Assembly (NCBI GenBank): GCA_944384065.1
Contig: CALWRY010000001.1
Span: 62,001-126,000, forward strand
From: an uncultured Enterocloster sp.
GTDB taxonomy: Bacteria; Bacillota; Clostridia; Lachnospirales; Lachnospiraceae
Direction: 5' to 3'
DNA: 64,000 bases
The position numbers and the translations under genes were made by a program. Each line of letters begins with the position of its first letter. The first letter of the stretch is position 1. The notes beneath the pieces are model-generated. The model was not told the DNA's origin and searched no databases. It saw nothing but the letters and a program-made list of their open reading frames with translations. Shown one piece after another: positions 18,083 through 27,240 of this stretch.

Positions 18083-18478
18083 TTGAAGATACAGGAATCA
18101 GCAGAAAATTATCTGGAAACCATCTATATGCTCAGCCTGGAGCACCCCTATGTGCGCTCCATTGATATCGCCACCGAGCTGAGCTTTTCCAAGCCCAGCG
18201 TCAGCGTGGCCATGAAAAATCTCCGGGAGAACGGCTACATCCGCATGGACGATCAGGGCCACATCACCCTGACGGAATCCGGCATGGAGATCGCCAACAC
18301 CATGTATGAGCGCCATGTGATGCTCACCAACTGGCTCATTTATCTGGGAGTGAATCCCAAGACTGCGGCGGCGGACGCCTGCCGCATGGAGCATGTGGTG
18401 AGCGCAGAGAGCTTTGCGGCCATCAAGAAGCACATCACCCAGGGGCACGAGCTGCCGGAGGAAACGAAGGAGAGCTAA
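18083..18478 (+). CDS. DtxR/MntR-family metal-dependent transcriptional regulator
   Basis: A 131-residue iron- or manganese-dependent repressor. It has the winged helix-turn-helix ESAENYLETIYML ... VRSIDIATELSFSKPSVSVAMKNLRENGYI (residues 5-60) and a dimerisation/metal-binding region with CRMEHVVS, corresponding to the Cys-x-x-Glu-His ligand set of DtxR/IdeR. The SH3-like third domain is absent, as in MntR. The start is most likely TTG at 18083, seven bases after GGAGGG; the longer ATG version falls in the promoter. No metal transporter lies next to it, so its targets are elsewhere. Confidence 0.85.
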   Translation: MKIQESAENYLETIYMLSLEHPYVRSIDIATELSFSKPSVSVAMKNLRENGYIRMDDQGHITLTESGMEIANTMYERHVMLTNWLIYLGVNPKTAAADACRMEHVVSAESFAAIKKHITQGHELPEETKES

Positions 18479-18549
18479 GAGGCTGCGCCCCCCACGCCTG
18501 GCGGCGTCAATCACAGCCGCAGGCAGCTTACAGAAGGAGGATTTTTCTT

Positions 18550-19119
18550 ATGTTAAAGGATCTTGTTAAAACCTGCCGCTCCTACCGCCGTTTCTATCAG
18601 GATGTGCCCATTCCCCTGGAGGATCTGCGGGATATGGCGGACACCGCCCGGCTCACCGCATCCGCCGCCAATGCCCAGGCCCTGCGCTTTCGCATTGTCA
18701 CGGATGAGGCGGAGAAGGCTGGCGTATTCGCAGCCATCAACTGGGCTGCCGCTCTGAAGGACTGGGGTGGACCTGATGAGGGCGAACGGCCCAGCGCTTA
18801 CATCGTTATCGCCTGCGACTTATCTGTGGGAAAGAATAAGCAGTGGGATGACGGCATCGCTGCCCAGACCATCATGCTCTCCGCCGTGGAGAAGGGCTTT
18901 GGGGGCTGCATGATCGGGAGCTGCCGCCGGGAGGACATTGCCAGGGCACTGGGCATTGACACGGGCGCCTACTCCATTGATCTGGTTCTGGCGCTGGGCA
19001 AGCCCAAGGAAAAGGTAGTGCTCGTGCCCGTGGGCGGGGACGGATCCACCACCTATTACAGGGATGAAGAAGGGACGCACTACGTGCCCAAGAGGAGCCT
19101 GGAGGACGTGCTGCTGTAG
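18550..19119 (+). CDS. Nitroreductase-family FMN protein
   Basis: A 189-residue member of the nitroreductase superfamily, probably an FMN-dependent NAD(P)H oxidoreductase. RSYRRFYQDVPIP at residues 11-23 is the FMN-phosphate binding start. ASAANAQALRFRIV matches the 'pSa.N.Qpw.f' region. The C-terminal GFGGCMIGSCRREDIARALGI matches the 'GLGs.wig' motif. Physiological substrate unknown. The ribosome site AGAAGGAGG is strong. It lies 71 bases after the DtxR-type gene and may share its transcript. Confidence 0.85.
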   Translation: MLKDLVKTCRSYRRFYQDVPIPLEDLRDMADTARLTASAANAQALRFRIVTDEAEKAGVFAAINWAAALKDWGGPDEGERPSAYIVIACDLSVGKNKQWDDGIAAQTIMLSAVEKGFGGCMIGSCRREDIARALGIDTGAYSIDLVLALGKPKEKVVLVPVGGDGSTTYYRDEEGTHYVPKRSLEDVLL

Positions 19120-19152
19120 ACCCCCGTCTATTTGGAGGAGGTGTAAACATCT

Positions 19153-20871
19153 ATGAATAGGGCCGTGAGCAAACAGCTGCCTGTAGGAATTGAAAATTTC
19201 TGCGAGATTCGTACAGAAGAATTTTACTATATCGATAAGACCGCCATGATCCGCGACCTTCTCAGCAAATGGGGCAAGGTAAATCTTTTTACCCGGCCCA
19301 GACGCTTCGGCAAATCTCTGAATATGAGCATGCTGAAAAGCTTTTTTGAAATTGGCTGTGACCAAACGCTGTTCGATGGGCTGTGTATTGCAAGGGAAGC
19401 CGCCCTCTGTGAAAAATATATGGGGAAATTCCCGGTCATTTCCATCAGCTTAAAGGATATAAACGGCGCGGATTATCCGTCTGCCCGGGCCCTTCTGTGC
19501 TCCGTTATCGGAAATGAAGCCCTCCGCTTTTACTCCCTTCTAAAAGACAGCGAAAGGCTGAATGCGGTCGAGCGGCGGCAGTACGAACAGCTTATATCAA
19601 TCGATCAAGGCAGCAGCGAAAGCTTTGTCATGCCGGATTCCGTGCTCACGAGGAGCCTGAAAACCCTGTCTGTGCTGCTGGAAAAGCATTATGGCAGGAA
19701 GGTCATCATCCTGATTGATGAATATGATGTGCCGTTAGCCAAGGCAAATGAACAGGGCTTCTACAACGAGATGATTCTTCTGCTGCGCAGCCTGTTTGAG
19801 CAGGCGTTAAAAAGCAACGACAGCCTCTACTTCGCTGTACTGACTGGCTGCCTGCGCATTGCCAAGGAGAGCATATTTACCGGACTGAACAATCCCAAAA
19901 TCCTGTCCATCACAACGGTCCGCTTTGACGAATATTTTGGCTTTACCGACCAGGAAGTACGGGATCTGCTGGCCTACTACGGGCTGGAGGATAAATACGA
20001 AGCAATCAAAGACTGGTATGACGGATACCGATTTGGAAATACGGATGTATACTGCCCATGGGATGTCATCAGCTACTGCGACGAGCTGATGGATGATCCT
20101 TCTGCGGCGCCAAAGGATTACTGGTCAAACACCAGCGGAAACGCGGCTGTACAGCATTTTATCGAAAAGACTGGCTGCGGCCTGGCCTCTGCGGAGCTGG
20201 AGGCTCTGACCGCCGGGGAAACCGTGCTGAAGGAAATCCACGAGGATCTCACCTACAACCGGCTGTACGACTCGATGGATAATCTCTGGAGCGTGCTGTT
20301 CATGACCGGCTACCTGACCTACCGCGGAAGGCCGGATGGGAAGCTTTTCCAGCTGGCGATTCCCAACCGGGAGATCCGCAATATTTTTACAGCACAAATT
20401 ATGACATTATTTAAGTCGAATATTGCAGGCGACGGCGAAAGCCTCCGCGCCTTCTGCGATGCTCTGGAGGCTGGCCGCGGGGCAGATGTGGAGCAGCTTT
20501 TTACCGCTTACCTGGGCAAAACCATCAGCATCCGCGATACCTTTGTCAAAAAGCCTACCAAGGAGAATTTTTACCACGGAATTCTGCTGGGCATACTGGG
20601 GTACAAAAACGAATGGTATGTGCAGTCAAACAAAGAAGCCGGCGGCGGATACAGCGACATCCTCATCCGCATAGACAGCGAAAGCACCGGCATCATCATA
20701 GAGGTAAAATATGCCGAAAAGGGCCAGCTTGATTCCGTCTGCCAGGATGCCCTAAAACAGATTCGCGCCCGCGGATATGCGGACGCGCTGAAGGAAGAGG
20801 GCTATAACAAAATTCTTAAATATGCCATCGCCTGTTATCAGAAGAAGTGCAGGGTTGCGGTGGAGGAGTAG
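19153..20871 (+). CDS. AAA-ATPase-like/PD-(D/E)XK nuclease-fold protein
   Basis: A 572-residue protein of the AAA-ATPase_like (PF09820) plus PDDEXK_9 (PF08011) architecture, abundant in clostridia and often in several copies. The N terminus has YYIDKTAMIRDLL, the P-loop-like LFTRPRRFGKSLNMSML (near residue 50) and a Walker-B-like VIILIDEYDVPLAKAN (near 190). YGLEDKYEAIKDWYDGYRFG is the family's central signature. The C terminus holds the nuclease-like core YSDILIRIDS ... IIIEVKYA. The biochemical role is not established; the nuclease fold suggests acting on nucleic acid. A close paralogue lies at 49969. It ends eight bases before the convergent arsR-type gene. Confidence 0.85.
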   Translation: MNRAVSKQLPVGIENFCEIRTEEFYYIDKTAMIRDLLSKWGKVNLFTRPRRFGKSLNMSMLKSFFEIGCDQTLFDGLCIAREAALCEKYMGKFPVISISLKDINGADYPSARALLCSVIGNEALRFYSLLKDSERLNAVERRQYEQLISIDQGSSESFVMPDSVLTRSLKTLSVLLEKHYGRKVIILIDEYDVPLAKANEQGFYNEMILLLRSLFEQALKSNDSLYFAVLTGCLRIAKESIFTGLNNPKILSITTVRFDEYFGFTDQEVRDLLAYYGLEDKYEAIKDWYDGYRFGNTDVYCPWDVISYCDELMDDPSAAPKDYWSNTSGNAAVQHFIEKTGCGLASAELEALTAGETVLKEIHEDLTYNRLYDSMDNLWSVLFMTGYLTYRGRPDGKLFQLAIPNREIRNIFTAQIMTLFKSNIAGDGESLRAFCDALEAGRGADVEQLFTAYLGKTISIRDTFVKKPTKENFYHGILLGILGYKNEWYVQSNKEAGGGYSDILIRIDSESTGIIIEVKYAEKGQLDSVCQDALKQIRARGYADALKEEGYNKILKYAIACYQKKCRVAVEE

Positions 20872-20879
20872 CCCTCTTC

Positions 20880-21239
20880 TCACTCCAAAATATGCTCCAT
20901 CCCCTGGCTCATAATCGTCTTCACATGCCCGTCCGCCAGAGAGTAGAACACCGCTCTCCCGTCCCGGCGGCTCTTCACCAGCTGGTTCTGCTTTAAGATG
21001 CGCAGCTGGTGGGAGATGGCGGATTGGTTCATGTTTAAAAGCTGGGCGATGTCGCAGACGCACATCTCCGACTCGGACAGCACATACAGTATCTTAATCC
21101 GTGTGGAATCCCCGAACACCTTGAACACCTCCGCCAGGTCATAGAGCACATCCTCGTCCGGCATCTTATCCCGCACAGTCCTCACCACGTCCTCGTGGAC
21201 CTGATAAAAATCACAGCATTCTACGTCGTTTAATGCCAT
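20880..21239 (-). CDS. ArsR/SmtB-family metal-sensing repressor
   Basis: A 119-residue winged-helix repressor. The core SESEMCVCDIAQLLNMNQSAISHQLR is the DNA-binding region. Two metal sites can be read. The CVC in helix 3, with Cys-Cys near the N terminus, matches the CadC-type site. At the C terminus Asp, His, His and Glu are spaced 0, +2, +13 and +16, which is exactly the SmtB/CzrA alpha-5 zinc site. It should release DNA on binding Zn, Cd or Pb. The start at 21239 is set by GGGAGGTG eight bases upstream. It follows the ATP-grasp gene by 13 bases and is the last gene of a run starting at hisS; no efflux pump is nearby. Confidence 0.85.
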   Translation of the reverse strand: MALNDVECCDFYQVHEDVVRTVRDKMPDEDVLYDLAEVFKVFGDSTRIKILYVLSESEMCVCDIAQLLNMNQSAISHQLRILKQNQLVKSRRDGRAVFYSLADGHVKTIMSQGMEHILE

Positions 21240-21252
21240 GGGCCGCACCTCC

Positions 21253-22449
21253 CTACTCATTGCACCGCAGAATATCCTGGTAAAAAGCGTCCAGCTCCCC
21301 CTGGGAGTCAAACACCGCCACATACATCTGGTTGCCCATGGCCTCGGCCAGCACGTCGGGAATCCGGTTCACCATCTTGATGTGGGAGCCGTATTTGTCC
21401 AGAATGTCCTTGTGGCTCATGACAAAGTCCTTGCCGTCCCGGCGGCCCGCAAAAGCGCAGTATGCGTTCTCGCCCACGGGCATGGTAGAGCGGTCAAATG
21501 CCACCATATCCGCCCAAATCTTATACACATCCGTATTGTGGGCAAAATCAATCATATCCGGGGTAAAGCCGCCGCAGGGGCGCATATTCACCTCCAGCGC
21601 CACCAAATCGCCTTTCCTCCCCAGCCCCTCCTGGTCCTTTGTCAGGCGGAAGAACTCAAAATGTACAAAGCGGCTCCTTACGCCGAAGCTCTTCACCGTA
21701 GCCCGGCCCGCCAGCCGCGTATCATTGGGCAGGTTCTTTAGAATATAGTAAATGGAATTGTCCTTATTATTTACAATATCCATGATGGACATGGGGGTCA
21801 CATTTCCCGTCTCAAACATAGGCTCCCCGTTGGAGTCGATAATGGCGTCGTAGGAGTTCACCTCCCCGTTGACAAACTCCTCCATAATATAGGGGGTGTC
21901 CGGCCACTTGAGCTCAAAAAAGCGCTCCATCTCCTCATCGTCCTTAATCTTGAAGGTGTGGGAGGCCCCCACGCCGTTGTCCGGCTTGGCCACAATAGGG
22001 TAGCCCACCTTTCCGGCAAATTCCAGGCATCCCTCCAGGCCGTCCACCAGATGGTAGCGCGCCACCGGGATTCCCGCCCGTTTGTAGTATTCCTTCATCT
22101 TGGACTTATACTTGATGTGGGGAATGTCCGCAGCCTGAAAGCCCGTAGTGATATTGAAATCCGTCCGCAGCCTGGCGTCCCGCTCCAGCCAGTACTCGTT
22201 GTTGGACTCCAGCCAGTCAATGCGTCCGTGCTTGTAGATTAGAAATGCCACTGCCCGGTAGACCTGGTCGTCATTTTCCAGGTTGTCCACCTTATAATAT
22301 TCATTCAGGCTGTTCTTTAAATCATCGGAGAGCTCGTCATAGGGCTGATCGCCGATGCCCAGCACATTTAAGCCATTCTTCTTAAGCTCCCGGCAGAACA
22401 TCCAATAATTCGTAGGAAAATTTGGTGAGATAAAGATAAAATTTTTCAT
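21253..22449 (-). CDS. ATP-grasp domain protein (carboxylate-amine ligase-like)
   Basis: A 398-residue ATP-grasp enzyme. It has an N-terminal pre-ATP-grasp domain (FIFISPNFPTNYWMFCRELK), the nucleotide-binding segment GYPIVAKPDNGVGASHTFKI near residue 150, and the metal-binding LVALEVNMRPCGGFTPDMI near residue 290. Such enzymes activate a carboxylate as acyl phosphate and join it to an amine or another nucleophile. Carbamoyl-phosphate-synthase-like ligases, dipeptide ligases and cofactor modifiers are all possible. It is 24 bases downstream of an esterase gene; with two esterases and an ArsR regulator it forms a compact cluster behind aspS. Product unknown. Confidence 0.8.
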   Translation of the reverse strand: MKNFIFISPNFPTNYWMFCRELKKNGLNVLGIGDQPYDELSDDLKNSLNEYYKVDNLENDDQVYRAVAFLIYKHGRIDWLESNNEYWLERDARLRTDFNITTGFQAADIPHIKYKSKMKEYYKRAGIPVARYHLVDGLEGCLEFAGKVGYPIVAKPDNGVGASHTFKIKDDEEMERFFELKWPDTPYIMEEFVNGEVNSYDAIIDSNGEPMFETGNVTPMSIMDIVNNKDNSIYYILKNLPNDTRLAGRATVKSFGVRSRFVHFEFFRLTKDQEGLGRKGDLVALEVNMRPCGGFTPDMIDFAHNTDVYKIWADMVAFDRSTMPVGENAYCAFAGRRDGKDFVMSHKDILDKYGSHIKMVNRIPDVLAEAMGNQMYVAVFDSQGELDAFYQDILRCNE

Positions 22450-22473
22450 ACTGCTCCTCCCTTCCCGTGCGCG

Positions 22474-23238
22474 CTATCCCTGGTTCTTTCCCAAAAGATA
22501 GGGCATAAAATACACCGCCTGCTTATACCACCAGTCCCAATCATGGGCGCAGTCATAGCCCCAGTAGTCCACCCAGGCCTCTATCCCCTTGCTCTCCATC
22601 ACCCGCTGAAGCTGTCTGGTATACTCAGGGAGCTCCCAGGGACCCTGGCCCACGCAGAACACAGCCTTTTTTACATTGTATTTTTTCAGGTAGGGATGGT
22701 CCGGGGACATATTTTCCAGATAGTGAACCGGCGAATTCAGATAGACCAGGTCGTCCATATAGCCGCCGAAGCCGTAATCCGCAGAGTAAACTCCGCTGAG
22801 CGCCAGAAGACAGTCAAAGACATCCGGAAAGCGGAAATAAAGATTTGCCGCGTGCAGGGCACCCAGGCTGCAGCCAAAGACCATAATGCCAGGATAGCCG
22901 GTCCAGCCATTGCACTCGTTGGCCAGGCTCCGCATAAATGGCGCCATCTCATCCATAATATACCGAATCCACTGCTCATGGCACTCAATGCGCCAGCGGG
23001 GATTTCCGTTGGTATTGGACCAGGTTTCCCTGTCAATGGTGTCAATGGAAAACACCATGAGCTGGCCCCCGTCAATCCAGGGCGCCAGGGTGTCCGCCAT
23101 GTGAAAATTTTCAAAATCAAAAAAACGGCCGTCCTGGCAGGGGACAAAGAGCATGGGACGGCCGCTGCGGCCGTAAACCTTGCACTCCATGTCCCGATTC
23201 AGCGCTGGACTGTGCCATTTGTGGTACTGCATCTCCAT
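22474..23238 (-). CDS. Esterase-family alpha/beta hydrolase (first)
   Basis: A 254-residue serine hydrolase with an esterase-D/antigen-85-like fold (PF00756 type). The nucleophile elbow is FGCSLGALHAAN, with Ser near residue 124. A conserved His lies in CAHDWDWWYKQAVYFMPYL near the C terminus, and an acid is plausible in VDYWGYD. The opening MEMQYHKWHSPALNRDMECKVYG is typical of cytoplasmic esterases of this group; no signal peptide. It follows a second esterase by 16 bases and precedes the ATP-grasp gene by 24. The substrate is unknown; removal of an acyl or peptide ester made by the neighbouring ligase is a speculation. Confidence 0.8.
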   Translation of the reverse strand: MEMQYHKWHSPALNRDMECKVYGRSGRPMLFVPCQDGRFFDFENFHMADTLAPWIDGGQLMVFSIDTIDRETWSNTNGNPRWRIECHEQWIRYIMDEMAPFMRSLANECNGWTGYPGIMVFGCSLGALHAANLYFRFPDVFDCLLALSGVYSADYGFGGYMDDLVYLNSPVHYLENMSPDHPYLKKYNVKKAVFCVGQGPWELPEYTRQLQRVMESKGIEAWVDYWGYDCAHDWDWWYKQAVYFMPYLLGKNQG

Positions 23239-23254
23239 ACGGTTCCTCCTTTCC

Positions 23255-24019
23255 TCACTGCCGGTACAGCAGCGTGTTCATGAAAAAGGGAATCTGCCGC
23301 TCCCAGCTGGCCTCGCAGTGCTCACCGCCGGGAACGATGCGGCTGCTCACAAGGACGCGGCGCTCCATGAGAAGGGAGGCCATGCGGCCAAGGCTCCGAA
23401 GCATTCCGGCCCTGCCATTTATCTCCCGGGAGCCATAGTCCATATAAACCACGGTGTCCGGTCCCAGGTCCGCCCTGCGCACCAGCCGCTCCAGCTTCTC
23501 CGGGGCCACCCAGATAGAGGGGGAGAGAGCTGCCGCCCGGGAAAATACCCGGTTGAACTCCAGCACCGCGTACAGGCTCATAAGACCTCCCATGGAGCTG
23601 CCGGCGATAAAGGTGTTCTCCCGGTCTGCCAGGGTGCGGAACCGGCTGTCAATATCCTTCTTGAAGCTCCCAATCATCCACTCCATGGTCTTTCTTCCCA
23701 GCCCGGGAAAATGCCCCAGCTTCGGGTCGTCAAAGGGGAAGGGCGAATATTCCCGAAGGCGTCCATTGTCCGGGCTGTGATTGCACTCCACGGCGGCGAT
23801 GAGCAGCTGGGTGCCTGTAAAATCCATATACTCCTTCATGCCCCAGCTCTTCCCATAGGTGGCATCGGAGTCAAAAAATACATTGTGTCCGTCAAACATA
23901 TAGAGGACCGGATAGCGCTTATCCGGTTCTCTGTCATAGGATTCCGGCAGGTAGAGGTAGGCCTTGCGGGCCTCCTCCCCTGTGAGCTCCGGAATCGTCA
24001 CATTCCAGGTAATTACCAT
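23255..24019 (-). CDS. Esterase-family alpha/beta hydrolase (second)
   Basis: A 254-residue alpha/beta hydrolase of the putative esterase family (PF00756, IroE/Fes-like). It has RYPVLYMFDGHNVFFDSDATYGKSW in the first third, the nucleophile elbow IAGSSMGGLMSLY (Ser near 143), an acid region VVYMDYGSRE and the catalytic His in VPGGEHCEASWERQIPFF. No signal peptide is seen. Its start lies only five bases after the aspS stop codon, with the AGGAGG inside the end of aspS acting as ribosome site, so it is part of the hisS-aspS transcript. Fes-like enzymes hydrolyse siderophore esters, but no siderophore genes are present. Confidence 0.82.
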   Translation of the reverse strand: MVITWNVTIPELTGEEARKAYLYLPESYDREPDKRYPVLYMFDGHNVFFDSDATYGKSWGMKEYMDFTGTQLLIAAVECNHSPDNGRLREYSPFPFDDPKLGHFPGLGRKTMEWMIGSFKKDIDSRFRTLADRENTFIAGSSMGGLMSLYAVLEFNRVFSRAAALSPSIWVAPEKLERLVRRADLGPDTVVYMDYGSREINGRAGMLRSLGRMASLLMERRVLVSSRIVPGGEHCEASWERQIPFFMNTLLYRQ

Positions 24020-24024
24020 CCGCC

Positions 24025-25815
24025 CTAGTCCTCCTGGGGTGCAATTTCAATCCCCAGCTCCTTAAGCTGCTTCTCGTCCACAGCGGACGGAGCCTCGGTC
24101 ATCAGACAGGAGGCATCCTTCACCTTGGGGAAGGCAATCACGTCGCGGATGCTGTCTGCCCCCACCATGAGCATAACCATGCGGTCCATGCCGTAGGCCA
24201 GGCCTGCGTGGGGCGGAACACCGTATTTAAATGCCTCCAGAAGGAAGCCGAACTGGTCATTTGCCCGCTCCTGGGTAAAGCCCAGAACCTCAAACATCTT
24301 GGACTGAATATCCGCCTGATGGATACGGACAGAGCCGCCGCCCATCTCCACGCCGTTGAGCACGATGTCATAGGCCTTGGCGCGGACCCGTCCCGGGTCG
24401 CTGTCAATATACTGCAAATCCTCCTCCATAGGCATGGTGAAGGGATGGTGCATGGCCACAAAGCGGCCCTCCTCCTCGGAGTATTCCAGGAGCGGGAACT
24501 CCGTCACCCAGAGGAATTTGAAATCATCCTTCTTTAACAGGTCAAGCTGCCTTGCCAGCTCCAGGCGGAGATTTCCCAGCACATCGTAAACCACCTTATT
24601 TTTATCCGCTGCAAAGAGAAGCAGGTCTCCGGGCTTTCCATCCATAGCGGATACCAGGGCAGCCATCTCCTCCTCGGTCATGAACTTAGCAAAGGAGGAC
24701 TTCACCGAGCCATCCTCGCCGATGGACGCGTAGGCAAGCCCCTTGGCGCCGAAGCCCTTGGCGTACTCCACCAGGGCGTCAATCTTCTTTCTGGGCATAT
24801 GGCCCTGTCCCTCGGCGTTGATGCCCCGGACGGAGCCCCCCGCTGCCAGCGCGCTTGTAAATACGCCGAAGCCGCAGTTTTTCACCACATCGGACACATT
24901 CTTCAGCTCCATGCCAAAGCGCAGGTCAGGCTTATCGGAGCCAAAGCGGTCCATGGCCTCCTGCCAGGTCATCCTCTGGATAGGAAGGGCAATATCCACA
25001 TTGCAGACCTCTTTGAAGAGCTTTTTGAGCAGCCGCTCGTTTACATCCAGCACATCGTCCACATCCACAAAGGACATCTCCAGGTCAATCTGGGTAAATT
25101 CCGGTTGGCGGTCTGCCCGCAGGTCCTCATCCCGATAGCAGCGGGCCAGCTGGAAATACCGGTCATAGCCCGAGCACATGAGCAGCTGCTTAAAGAGCTG
25201 GGGGGACTGGGGCAGGGCGTAGAAGGAGCCCGGATGCACCCGGCTGGGTACCAGGTAGTCCCTGGCCCCCTCGGGGGTGCTCTTAATCAGCGTGGGAGTC
25301 TCAATCTCAAGGAAGCCCTCCTCCGCAAGAAATGCCCGGGTCAGGGTGGCCACCCGGCTTCTGGTCATGAGATTTCTCTGGATATCCGGCCTGCGCAGGT
25401 CCAGGTAGCGGTATTTGAGCCGCAGCTCCTCCTTGGTCTTGCTGTTCTCCTCGATGGGGAAGGGAGGCGTGGCGGACTCAGAGAGGATGCGCAGGTACTT
25501 TGCACGCACCTCGATGGCACCTGTGGCCAGGTTTTCATTTACCCCGCCGGAACGGGCCTCCACCCGTCCCTCCACAGCGATAACAAACTCGCTTCTGAGC
25601 TTCTCAGCCTTGGCGAAGCTCTCCTGGCCGCAGTCGCTCTCCTCAAAGATAATCTGGAGGATTCCGGACCGGTCGCGCAGGTCCACGAAAATGATTCCTC
25701 CCTTGTTTCTGCTCTTCTGAACCCACCCCATGACGGTGACGTTCTCGCCGATATTCGCGGAGGATACCTCCGTGCATCTATGGGATCTCTTCATCCCAGA
25801 CATTGATTCTGCCAT
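24025..25815 (-). CDS. aspS: Aspartyl-tRNA synthetase
   Basis: A 596-residue class IIb synthetase charging tRNA-Asp in the cytoplasm. It has an N-terminal OB-fold anticodon-binding domain (VTVMGWVQKSRNKGGIIFVDLRD), motif 2 around CYRDEDLRADRQPEFTQIDLE, the bacterial GAD insertion in the middle, and motif 3 as GLAYGMDRMVMLM. Length is typical of the bacterial type. The ribosome site AAGGAG lies about ten bases before the ATG. It follows hisS by 131 bases in the order common to clostridia. No T-box leader is seen. Confidence 0.97.
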   Translation of the reverse strand: MAESMSGMKRSHRCTEVSSANIGENVTVMGWVQKSRNKGGIIFVDLRDRSGILQIIFEESDCGQESFAKAEKLRSEFVIAVEGRVEARSGGVNENLATGAIEVRAKYLRILSESATPPFPIEENSKTKEELRLKYRYLDLRRPDIQRNLMTRSRVATLTRAFLAEEGFLEIETPTLIKSTPEGARDYLVPSRVHPGSFYALPQSPQLFKQLLMCSGYDRYFQLARCYRDEDLRADRQPEFTQIDLEMSFVDVDDVLDVNERLLKKLFKEVCNVDIALPIQRMTWQEAMDRFGSDKPDLRFGMELKNVSDVVKNCGFGVFTSALAAGGSVRGINAEGQGHMPRKKIDALVEYAKGFGAKGLAYASIGEDGSVKSSFAKFMTEEEMAALVSAMDGKPGDLLLFAADKNKVVYDVLGNLRLELARQLDLLKKDDFKFLWVTEFPLLEYSEEEGRFVAMHHPFTMPMEEDLQYIDSDPGRVRAKAYDIVLNGVEMGGGSVRIHQADIQSKMFEVLGFTQERANDQFGFLLEAFKYGVPPHAGLAYGMDRMVMLMVGADSIRDVIAFPKVKDASCLMTEAPSAVDEKQLKELGIEIAPQED

Positions 25816-25946
25816 TGTTTGCTTTCTCCTTTTTCTATGTGTTGGCGGTTCTTTAAGGAGCCGCAGGCCTTTGGGCTGTGCAGGCCGGCTGTCCTGGCCA
25901 TGCGGACACCCGCGCCGGCTTCCAGGCCGTCCGGCCCGGCATGCCT

Positions 25947-27212
25947 CTACCGCTTCAATCCCTCTTTATAGAATTCCTTGAATTCCGCGTATCCATCCTT
26001 CGCAAGCTGCTCCTTCTGGAACCTCTTGTTCTTGTTCATCTGGGCTACCAGCACCTGAACGCCGGCCTTCCGCTCCTCCATGGCCTCGCGGATGACCTGG
26101 GCCAGGGCCCTAGGCTCCAGCCCCTTCTCAAAGAGATAGGCCTTCTTTGCGCCGGATCCAGGCACCTGGAAGCCATTGTCCAAAAGGATGGTGACAATCC
26201 GCTCAAAGCCGATGGAAAAGCCGCAGGCCGGTGTCTCCAGCCCGGTGAACTTTCCAATCATCCTGTCGTAGCGGCCGCCTCCGGCCACAGAGCCGCCAAA
26301 GCCCTCCATGGACACCTCAAAAATGGTCCCCGTATAGTAGGACATGCCCCGCACCAGGGTGGGGTCAAACTCCAGACCGAAGCTGGTCTCTGCCACCTGG
26401 GATACTGTGTCCATGATGCCTGCCAGGTTCTCCGTCACCTGCCGGGGCATCACGCCCTCCAGCGCTTCCCCCAGACGGCGCACGCCCTGGGCGTCCTTTC
26501 CCACGGAGGAGAGAAGGGCTGCATAGCGGTCCACGCTCTCCTGGCTGCAGCCATTTTCCAGAAGCTCGGCCTTCACGCCCTCCAGGCCGATTTTGTCCAT
26601 CTTGTCTAAGGTAATGAATACCTGCTCTAAGCTCTCCTCGGCAAAGCCGCAGGAAAGGGCCATCCCCCGCAGGATTTCCCGGTCATTGATGCGCACGGTA
26701 AATGCATTGTCCGGGCAGATTTTCCCAAGGGCTGTGGTGGTGGCCAAAATCAGCTCGATCTCCGCCAGGGAGGTGGCGTCTCCCAGGATGTCTATGTCGC
26801 ACTGGACAAACTGGCGGAAGCGTCCCTTCTGAGGCCGGTCCGCCCGCCACACGCTCCCCATCTGCAGAGCCTTGAAGGGGCTCGGCAGATTCGCCGCGTT
26901 GTTGGCATAGTACCGGGAGAGAGGCAGTGTCAAATCGTAGCGCAGGCCGCTGTCTGTCAGGTCGCTCTCGCTCTGAGCGGCCGCAAGATTCAGCTTCTCT
27001 CCTCTCTTTAAAATCTTGAAAATAAGCTTTTCGTTATCCCCGCCCTGCTTGCTGGTCAGGTTCTCAATGTGCTCCACGCAGGGGGTCTCAATCTGGGAGA
27101 AGCCGAAGCTCTTGTAGGTCTCCCGGATCTGATTCATCACATATTCCCGGATCTGCATCTCTGCCGGGGTGATATCCTTCATGCCCGTGACGGGCTTTTT
27201 CTTCAGGGCCAT
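25947..27212 (-). CDS. hisS: Histidyl-tRNA synthetase
   Basis: A 421-residue class IIa synthetase. It has motif 2 (SGLRYDLTLPLSRYYA ... GSVWRADRPQKGRFRQF), the histidine-specific motifs around SYYTGTIFEV and GGRYDRMIGKF, motif 3 GFSIGFERIV, and a C-terminal anticodon-binding domain. Length is normal. It heads a transcript continuing into aspS and then the esterase/ATP-grasp genes. Its promoter lies at 27271-27298, and a GC-rich hairpin lies in the short leader. In many clostridia hemZ is directly upstream; here 24 kb of other genes intervene. Confidence 0.97.
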   Translation of the reverse strand: MALKKKPVTGMKDITPAEMQIREYVMNQIRETYKSFGFSQIETPCVEHIENLTSKQGGDNEKLIFKILKRGEKLNLAAAQSESDLTDSGLRYDLTLPLSRYYANNAANLPSPFKALQMGSVWRADRPQKGRFRQFVQCDIDILGDATSLAEIELILATTTALGKICPDNAFTVRINDREILRGMALSCGFAEESLEQVFITLDKMDKIGLEGVKAELLENGCSQESVDRYAALLSSVGKDAQGVRRLGEALEGVMPRQVTENLAGIMDTVSQVAETSFGLEFDPTLVRGMSYYTGTIFEVSMEGFGGSVAGGGRYDRMIGKFTGLETPACGFSIGFERIVTILLDNGFQVPGSGAKKAYLFEKGLEPRALAQVIREAMEERKAGVQVLVAQMNKNKRFQKEQLAKDGYAEFKEFYKEGLKR

Positions 27213-27240
27213 GTTCTGTCTCCAATCTATTTGTGGTAGG

